This document shows positions 57,488-64,000 of a stretch of DNA of 64,000 bases, one piece after another. The stretch comes from Fusarium oxysporum f. sp. lycopersici 4287. Lineage: Eukaryota > Ascomycota > Sordariomycetes > Hypocreales > Nectriaceae. Where the stretch lies: positions 4,712,070 through 4,776,069 of the forward strand of contig NC_030989.1 in NCBI RefSeq assembly GCF_000149955.1, given 5' to 3'. Each line of letters starts with the position of its first letter. Within the stretch, counting starts at the first letter, position 1. Under the pieces are notes generated by a model. That model did no database searches. It saw only the letters and a program-made list of their open reading frames with translations, and was not told the DNA's origin. The translations under genes and the position numbers were made by a program.

Positions 57488-58060
57488 CTAGCCCCAGCTG
57501 GGTTCATTCATCATCCCACCATATAGGTCTATGCCGAGATCTCCCAGCATCCAATCCATATACCCATTGGGACTGGCCATGTCAGGCATACCGTATGAAT
57601 CTGGAGTTTTCTGCTGCAATTCTACACTTTCAGCCTGCACGGGGCAAGATAGAAACCCGGATCCAGCTGTTGCATCTCCCGTAACTAACGAGCCTTGAGC
57701 ATGAGTCTCTGAATCGGCCTCCAGAGGTTACCTCTCTTCCCGCTTTCGTTCATATTCCATCGATTATGAACCGTGTTGATAAACTCCCATGCTCGATCGC
57801 ATTCCCTGGAAGCTGGGCGGCAGCAGATTTCGGACAATACAAACATGACTGGATGCCACGCCTATTTTGAGACACTATTATTTGTTAAGATGAATCTGGA
57901 TATTGACGAATTTCCATTGAGGTCGAAAATAGGCGGCCTCGAAAAATCGCCAAGTTGTAGGCTTTCTTTTGCTTCTTAAAGAGTTCACAACATGCCACGT
58001 GCGGGCAACGATGGTCCCGCGATTGTCGATGTAACTAGAATAAACGGCGCGTATTCGTCA
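57488..58060 (-). pseudogene. Decayed fungal transcription-factor C-terminus
   Basis: Reading the minus strand from about 57873, AWHPVMFVLSEICCRPAS, then RECDRAWEFINTVHNRW and LWRPIQRLMLKAR match the C-terminal part of fungal transcription factors. A TAG at 57687-57685 interrupts LKAR*LREMQQLDPGF, where relatives usually have an aromatic residue. The final segment (DWMLGDLGIDLYGGMMN) is in another frame. Upstream fragments (near 58000) look related but are also out of frame. No zinc cluster found. Interpreted as a relic. Confidence 0.5.
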
Positions 58061-58648
58061 CAGTCATGTAGGTAACCGTCCTCCAATTGGATCTTGAGCT
58101 CTTAAGGAATTGGCTCACCATATTGCCTTGCTGAATCAGTTGTCGAGTTTGGAGTTGGTGATGCGTATCTAACCTTCCAACCAGTTCTCATCACCTCAGA
58201 ACGAATGACACAAAACGTCATTGTTTCACTCTCAACACCCATTGAGCCGCTTGATTGAATGGGCAATGACGACGTAGTGAAACAGAAAGCCACCCTGGCC
58301 TTGTTCAACACGATTGTGAACGACCACAACTAGCATCAGGCAACATGCTACTGCTTTTGGTATTGGAAAGTATAGCGCATGACAAGAAGCCTAGCTTCGT
58401 CGCTGTCTTGATAGAAAGAGTAGCGAAAAGCCCAATCTCTTCTGCCAACACCCCTGTTGCGCATCACTAAGTTCTGAGAAGCATATTGAGATTCTGGTTG
58501 GTGTAGAAATGTAAATACGGAGTATTGCCAGTCTACATTCATGAGTAGAGCGCGAAGCAAAGAATTCTTTCAGAACTAAATTTCTTAGATAACAAACCCA
58601 ACTTTACAAAATGCACTCAGGACCCCTGCGTAGTCCAACAAGACCAGT

Positions 58649-60640
58649 TCAGTCATCCCAATAGTTGCTAACCTCTGTCGGGGTGTGCGAGCCACTCAAA
58701 TCCAAGTCTGATCCATTGACACTCCCCCAACCATTAGATTCAGACGGTGCAGGAATCAAGAATTCATTTAGACGGCCATGCAGCCCTGCAGTGCTATCAT
58801 CAGTCTCTGAAATAGCCGATGAGCTGTCTAGTTCACTCAGAGTAGGTTCACTTTCAGCGCTAGAGATACTACTCTGCAATAGGTTCTGCCCATTGATCTC
58901 TACCACGGTCTGTTGTTGGACATTATGATCGGGGTTGACCGGGTGCGCACTATCTTCTCCTGCAGACTGGCTTTCTCTTGGTATATTTCGGCGTTTATGC
59001 ACTGCGTCCATTATATTGCGCATGTCCTGTGCGATTAATGAACGGTTTTTAGTGATGAGCTGGGTGGCGTAATCATTGGATCCCCAATTGTTACGTAGAT
59101 TATTGATGCCAAAGGCCTCGGCCATGCGTTTTGCGAATTCCAGGAGCCTTTCGTCATCGTCGGACAGGCCGTTACGACGCCAAAGGTCGATGGTTAGGAA
59201 AATCCACGTGCAGCAGAAGACTTGATGCACTTTGGCTACCAGCTTTCGGACTGGCAAACTTTATTAGCATTCGCTGGAAGTTTTGGTCTTGCCTGCGTCT
59301 TCTTACCTTGATCGGAGTCATCCCAGCTCCACCACTCCTTCCATGTCTTGTATCCACACACAGCTGTCGGTATAGCACCTCCGCCGATACACACGACGCG
59401 AGCTGCAGTTGCGGCGACACTTGCGCCAGGAATCGAGCAGCCAATTGCGATAGGGATTAAGGATAATGCAGTAAACCCAGCCCATTTCTTACAGGTATTC
59501 TTGTATGCAGCGGTCTCTTCATCTGCCAGCTTGAACAACTGACCTGTCTGCTCAATGCTGCTCTTCAACGAGTCAACCGCTATATTGATGCTGTCAAGGG
59601 ACATTTCGCCTTCGTGTTCGTCAGACCTCGTACCAATGGTAACAGGAGCCTTGCCCTTACCTAATACGGTGTCCAAGGTTGACAGCAATACCTCGGTGGT
59701 GTTGTCAAGGAATTGACTTGCATCATTTATTGCTCTATTCAACTCACCCTCGTCGAGGCGGACTAGCTGCAGAAGTCCCTTTGTACAAGCTTGTCAGCGG
59801 CACGGGGCAAAAAGGTACCTGGAATGGGATAGAACGCACCTCCTCGATTAAATTGGTAGTCACAGCCCCTCTCCTCATAATGCGGAGGACCATCTCGACC
59901 CTTTTTGCTGTATCCTGTAGCTCTACAGACTCTGAAGGAGGGTGCTCGATGTAAGTCGTGGCGTGGTAGTTGGTAGAGGCGATTGTTCTGGGTGGAACAA
60001 GTTCAAGAAATTGACCTAGTCCCTGCACGCATTCAGCGAGGGTCACTACAGCTTTCATCCTGCATTGGTCAGCAAACTACATATAATATACCGCGATGAT
60101 GCAAGGTCGTACGGGCCCATAAACCATCTAACTGGGTGTCGTGTGAAGAAATTGTTACCCAGAGTTTCGGGGTCCTTAAAAGTCAGGTCCTCGGTGAGAC
60201 TTTTGCCCATGCTCATGATGAACGAACGAAAAAAAGCCCGGTCGACGTCGTTGTTCTCTGTGTCAAACACGGGCTTGAAGAGCACCTCCTCGCCGTTACG
60301 AATGGATTCCAGGGACCTATCGCCGCCAACACGAAAGAGTTCGTCACAAAAGGTATCGATGATGTTACAAAACTCGGGGTCGCCGTTTTTGAGGATACAA
60401 CGTAGCGTAATCTGCAGGGCATTGCTGAGAAAGTGATTGACGACTACAATATTGGTGACTTACCATTGCATTGACTTCCTTCTCCGCGTTCGCATAACGA
60501 ATTTCGCAAATCCAGGGGTCTGAAAATTTTCCGGGCAGTGGTTTCAACACTTTTTCGTTCGATTGCCATATTTTGATGTAGTCCTTGTCGTCGTCGAGAC
60601 GCGGATGAAGTACCAAGATGCGGAGTTCGAACGATCGCAT
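58649..60640 (-). CDS. Orphan 596-aa protein with a hydrophobic hairpin
   Basis: Exons 60640-60464, 60411-60092, 60059-59840, 59778-59307 and 59250-58649 give 596 aa. I do not recognise a family. The middle has a long hydrophobic stretch (about WAGFTALSLIPIAIGCSIPG and AARVVCIGGGAIPTAVC) that could be a membrane hairpin; coiled-coil-like helical sequence precedes it (ETAAYKNTCKKW). The N-terminus (RSFELRILVLHPRLDDDKD) and the acidic, Ser-rich C-terminus are probably cytoplasmic. The second intron (60091-60060) is only 32 nt, unusually short, and could instead mark a boundary between two genes starting at MKAVVTLAEC. Confidence 0.6.
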
Positions 60641-61637
60641 CTTTGCTGCCTGGCTCGAATGTCAAATTAACGACCTACTCAGTGGCTTGCAGTGGGAGAA
60701 ACAGGGTTAAGACGTCTCGTATCTGGATTCAAGCACTTTGTGGCCTCAGATAGGATGCAAATCAGGTCGAAAAGAGTCCGGTCAGACGTGTAGGATCTGA
60801 GGGGGAAGATGACCAGGCATGAGCGGGGTAGAACATATACGTTGGCTTGTGCGAACCGGCGCAGAAGCAGACGAGGCAGACAACGAGGGCGTACGGGCCA
60901 ATTAATAGGCCCCGTTTTGTTCGACCGACTTCCTGGACGAATGAGGTTTACACACGTCGTTCAAATATGCGGCAGCCACTGCACTATTGTCTGCGGTCAG
61001 ATGGCCACAGCTCGCTTGCACTTGCGGGCCTCATAAAGTGTGACTTCTGGCGTAGAGCGCTGACAAGAACAAGACCGGTGCACTGTCTCATCTAATGCCC
61101 TTCGTTCCATGTAGCCATGCCACACATGGATATGTAGCTATCATCTGAGCCAGAGATAGCGTGTGCGCTCCCATCGCCTGTTCCTTGTTCGCCTACACGT
61201 GAATATGTTGTCGGCGAATCTGCCAAAGCATGGCGCCATTGATTACATAGATCACTGTATGTACGAGGCGAAATCAGGCTGTCCGATGTTGGATTTAGCG
61301 GTTGGGTTCCTCCAGAATGCCGTCTGATAATCCGCTGACCCATTCTACTTTGGTTGTTGGATGCGTGGCTATACGATGGAGAGAGTGTATTCAGACGTAG
61401 AGCAAAATGTTATCACGTTATTAATTAAGGTATTGACTCAATTAGCTCAGAAGTACAGTCTGTCAGAGGGGTTGGCTCACTTCTCCCTCATTTTCTGGAT
61501 ATAAGAATAACATTCAATAAAAGAAAGAGGGGTCATGCCTGCCTAGCCTGTGAGGCTTCGCTTGCCCACTCGAGGTTGATAGCAAACAACAATCATATTT
61601 CTCCCAAAGGGCTCAAGACTCGGACCAACATATCAGC
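60641..61637. other. Intergenic, about 1 kb
   Basis: Short frames on both strands, none with family resemblance. No RNA gene recognised. Confidence 0.4.
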
Positions 61638-61658
61638 GTGAATCCTCTTACGGTCCAA

Positions 61659-62487
61659 ATGTCAGATACAACTTTAGTAAATCGCGGTGGCGACCATGTT
61701 CTACAGGCGACCTCGCCGCAGAATGGATGGCGCGTGGACGCAAACTATTCGGGCGAAAACCGCGAAGACCTCGAGGTAGCCATTTGGTCGCATCGCAAGA
61801 ATGCTAGCGACTACTTGCGCGCCTATTTTGATGCAAACGCCCAGTCTTCTTACGGGTCTGAGACTTCCCAGTCCTTGCTCGCCGCACATGCTTCTAGCTA
61901 ACGGTTGATAAGGTCATCAATGTCGAGTTGCGGTGACGCCCTTGGTAGGCGCCCTTGTGTTAATAGATGCTATAGCTGACAAAACAGCAGTAGAGAACGG
62001 GAAATCTGACTTGCAGGGCATGGCTGTCGTCGCGTCACACGATCAGTTACAGTTGCACCTCGTCCCGCTCTGCAGCCTCCTCAGCCGAGTCCATCGCGAG
62101 GCTCGGAGACTGGCTATCCAATCTCAGGTGTACCTTTCATCTGCGTAAGCTAAACTTCTCAGCTTAGCTGGCTCCTATTCTTGAGAAGATCCGATCATCT
62201 AATATCATAAATCTACAAGGACGTTCATTAAGTTCATATACTCAACATTCATGGCCCGGCAATTCTACAGCAAAGGCATCAATGACTTCCTCTCCGGATG
62301 TGTAGGTGCAAGTGCCCTCTACGGAGCTTATCGGACCCTCATGTGGTCCCTTGTCTACCTGCGTTGGCGAGGAGCAACGTCTTTGAAGCGGCGGCTTGAT
62401 GAAGGACAGGTAACAGAAGACAGCAGATATGAGTTGGAAGGATTGAGTTGGAGCTGGGTTGAGTCTTATATAAAAACTCTGCACTAA
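61659..62487 (+). CDS. Possible small spliced hypothetical gene
   Basis: Three short open stretches: 61659-61901 (MSDTTLVNRGGDHVLQATS), 61933-62148, and 62251-62487 (MARQFYSKGINDFLSGCVGA). The last is the more gene-like, with a hydrophobic centre and charged tail and an open frame extending upstream of the ATG. I could not find a splice pattern that joins all three in frame. They may be separate chance frames or a small decayed gene. No family recognised. Confidence 0.25.
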
Positions 62488-62519
62488 GCGCTCACGCTAC
62501 GAAGGGAAGGGTATTAACA

Positions 62520-63230
62520 TATATCAGGAAGAACATTTCGATTCAGACCTAGCTTTAATTTCTCATTTGATCTATAAGCTCATAGTAATGGCTTTCTTAT
62601 CTATCCTGTCTAGAAATATAGTCGGATATTAAACTCTAAGAGCGTAGCCTAAGTACAAAGTAAATATCCTAGTTTAGTTCTCTTTATAGAGATTATACTA
62701 AATATAAGTTTCTTTATTTACCTTCTTATTACTTTTAATCTTAAACTTTTAAAGTGCCTGAAAACTATAAGCCATATCTTCCACAGCATAATAACTCAAT
62801 GTCTAAACTATATAGGTAAGTATGATTTGGAATTTGTAAAAGACCTTATATTTTGAATTCTAACCTTAGGGTAATTTCCCTTTATAAGTAGCTAAAAAAG
62901 ATTATAATTAAATAAAATGACTTAGAACCAAGTTAGTATTAATTTAAATACTACTATTAAAAAATATTAATTAGGCTTCTAATACTTTATAAAAGGGAAC
63001 AATAAAGAGTATAACATAAGTAGTTTATTTAAAAGTCAAAATGCCCATCGAGCAACGCGTAAAGTGAAGCCAAAGGTATTAAAGCAAGATAATAAAATAC
63101 AGTGTTTATTTTCAACACAACACAATATAAGGCATCATACACTACGCCAAAAAAAATATAATAACCTTAATGTTAAGTCTCAGCAGATTACACAGCTGCT
63201 ACCTTAAACCTTAAGATCCAACTGAACAAG
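62520..63230. repeat. AT-rich, RIP-like pocket
   Basis: Very AT-rich, TA-step-rich sequence without reading frames, like 40.0-40.8 kb. Consistent with a RIP-mutated repeat or transposon remnant; no transposase motif or terminal repeat can be recognised. Confidence 0.6.
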
Positions 63231-63438
63231 TGGCCTCAATCCACGAGCATAAAAAAAGATATTTTCCCCCGTCCTTGGCAGGCCGAATGCCCTCTCCATC
63301 GTCACCCTCTCAAGGCGATCACCACCAAGGCTCTAACCCCAAAAGGCCATATCAAAACAAGCTAAGAACCCTCACTTCCATCACAAGATGCGCCGCTGCG
63401 CAATCGTCATCAACAACGGTCAATCGGGCCACAATTAT

Positions 63439-63470
63439 CCGGTCACGGTAGTCAATTACTACGTGACCGG
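63439..63470. repeat. Imperfect palindrome next to the AT-rich pocket
   Basis: A 32-nt imperfect inverted repeat: CCGGTCACG on the left and CGTGACCGG on the right, with GTAGTCAATTACTA between them, itself nearly symmetric. It lies between AT-rich DNA and the MFS remnant. Confidence 0.7.
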
Positions 63471-63542
63471 CGTAAGTAGTTTATATATAAATCAAAGTAA
63501 AGCAGATAAGAAATACACCCTCAATCAGGGATCGTGATATCA

Positions 63543-63975
63543 ATGATGCCCGAGGGTATTGTATTTCCATCTGGCCAGCTCTTGTTTGCATGCAAGTCAT
63601 CTTTGATGTTCTCGGACACCAAGATTGACCATTACAGGGACTTCATCCCCGGGCATCAACTATTGGCCATCAATCATCGGCATTGCTTTGACAGGCTTTG
63701 GCTTCCCAACCATCTTCCAAATTGCTCTAGGCTATCTCATCGACACGTTCACTTGTTACAGTGCAAGTGTAATTGCAGCCAATGCCTTTATTCTATCCAT
63801 GTCCTCCGGCGCATTTCCTTTGTTCATCATCCCTATGTATCACAAACTTGGAGTGAACTGGGGAACAACTGTCTTTGGTTGTATCGCTGCGGCGTTGATC
63901 CCTGTTCCCTATCTGTTCTTTGTTTGGGGAAAGAGGATCAGAGGGAAGGGGAAGTGGAGCAAGGACAGCGTTTAG
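63543..63975 (+). pseudogene. 3' end of an MFS multidrug-type transporter, 5'-truncated
   Basis: The frame from about 63543 (MPEGIVFPSGQLLF) continues across a 47-nt intron with a GC-AG boundary (about 63594-63640) into AWTSSPGINYWPSIIGIALT, and then GFGFPTIFQIALGYLIDTF, ending WSKDSV. Only the last three or four membrane helices are present; nothing upstream encodes the rest of the transporter. The relic matches DHA1-type drug/H+ antiporters. Upstream DNA is AT-rich and RIP-like, so an insertion or deletion may have removed the 5' part. Confidence 0.65.
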
Positions 63976-64000
63976 CTGCAGCATGCTTACATCGCCTGAG

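Noticed and set aside
1..64000. tRNA, rRNA or CRISPR arrays
   Set aside because: I looked for B-box-like motifs and repeated spacers by eye; none was convincing. CRISPR is not expected in fungal nuclear DNA.
1..64000. Fusarium mimp-type miniature transposons near effector-like genes
   Set aside because: The CAGTGGG...-type terminal repeat was not seen anywhere, including upstream of the NLP and Cry-like genes.

Overview
This window reads as nuclear DNA of a filamentous ascomycete, most likely Fusarium or a close Sordariomycete. Genes carry short GT-AG introns (about 45-70 nt) with CTRAY-type branch sites. The families are typical of Pezizomycotina: an AA16 oxidase, sedolisin, PTH11-type receptors, CFEM, Zn2Cys6 factors, an NLP and a CorA-like membrane protein. 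AT-rich pockets and a repeat copy altered only by transitions look like repeat-induced point mutation (RIP). The genus is an inference; no rRNA, tRNA or other marker is present. Where I give exons, I derived the splice sites by hand and, for the genes with full exon lists, checked that the exon sum is a multiple of three.

0-23.7 kb: secreted AA16 polysaccharide oxidase; a 951-aa DUF6604-type protein; a CFEM/PTH11 receptor-like protein; a ubiquitin E2-plus-UBA protein whose catalytic cysteine is an alanine; a 1675-aa sacsin/NO VEIN-like protein (HATPase at one end, DUF3883 at the other); a 709-aa protein with a CorA-like C-terminus; methylmalonate-semialdehyde dehydrogenase; a secreted SGNH esterase; a sedolisin; a nucleotidyltransferase-like protein. 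23.7-32 kb: an APC permease, a rhodopsin-like membrane protein, a gene-poor 3.3 kb stretch, and a protein kinase.

32-40 kb looks like an amine-use group: a flavin amine oxidase divergent from a frameshifted Zn2Cys6 factor, a second Zn2Cys6 factor, and a signal-peptide agmatinase that ends in KDEL. Agmatinase makes putrescine and amine oxidases can oxidise such amines, so a shared pathway is plausible but inferred.

40-44 kb is the most unusual part. A 507-aa protein resembling a Cry-type delta-endotoxin helical domain followed by a beta-rich, jacalin-like region lies alone in AT-rich DNA, between two ~95-bp direct repeats. One repeat abuts a 104-bp, RIP-like copy of the neighbouring amine oxidase gene.

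44-51 kb holds a catabolic-looking set: a frameshifted SDR, a NodB-type deacetylase reading in the same frame as an upstream SDR with only a stop codon between them, a permease, and a SAM methyltransferase. 51-64 kb carries secreted Thr/Ser-rich proteins, an NLP with a long charged tail, a zinc alcohol dehydrogenase, a decayed transcription factor, an orphan 596-aa protein, another AT-rich pocket, and the 3' end of an MFS transporter. Several broken genes cluster from 34 kb onward, which suggests accessory, decaying sequence.
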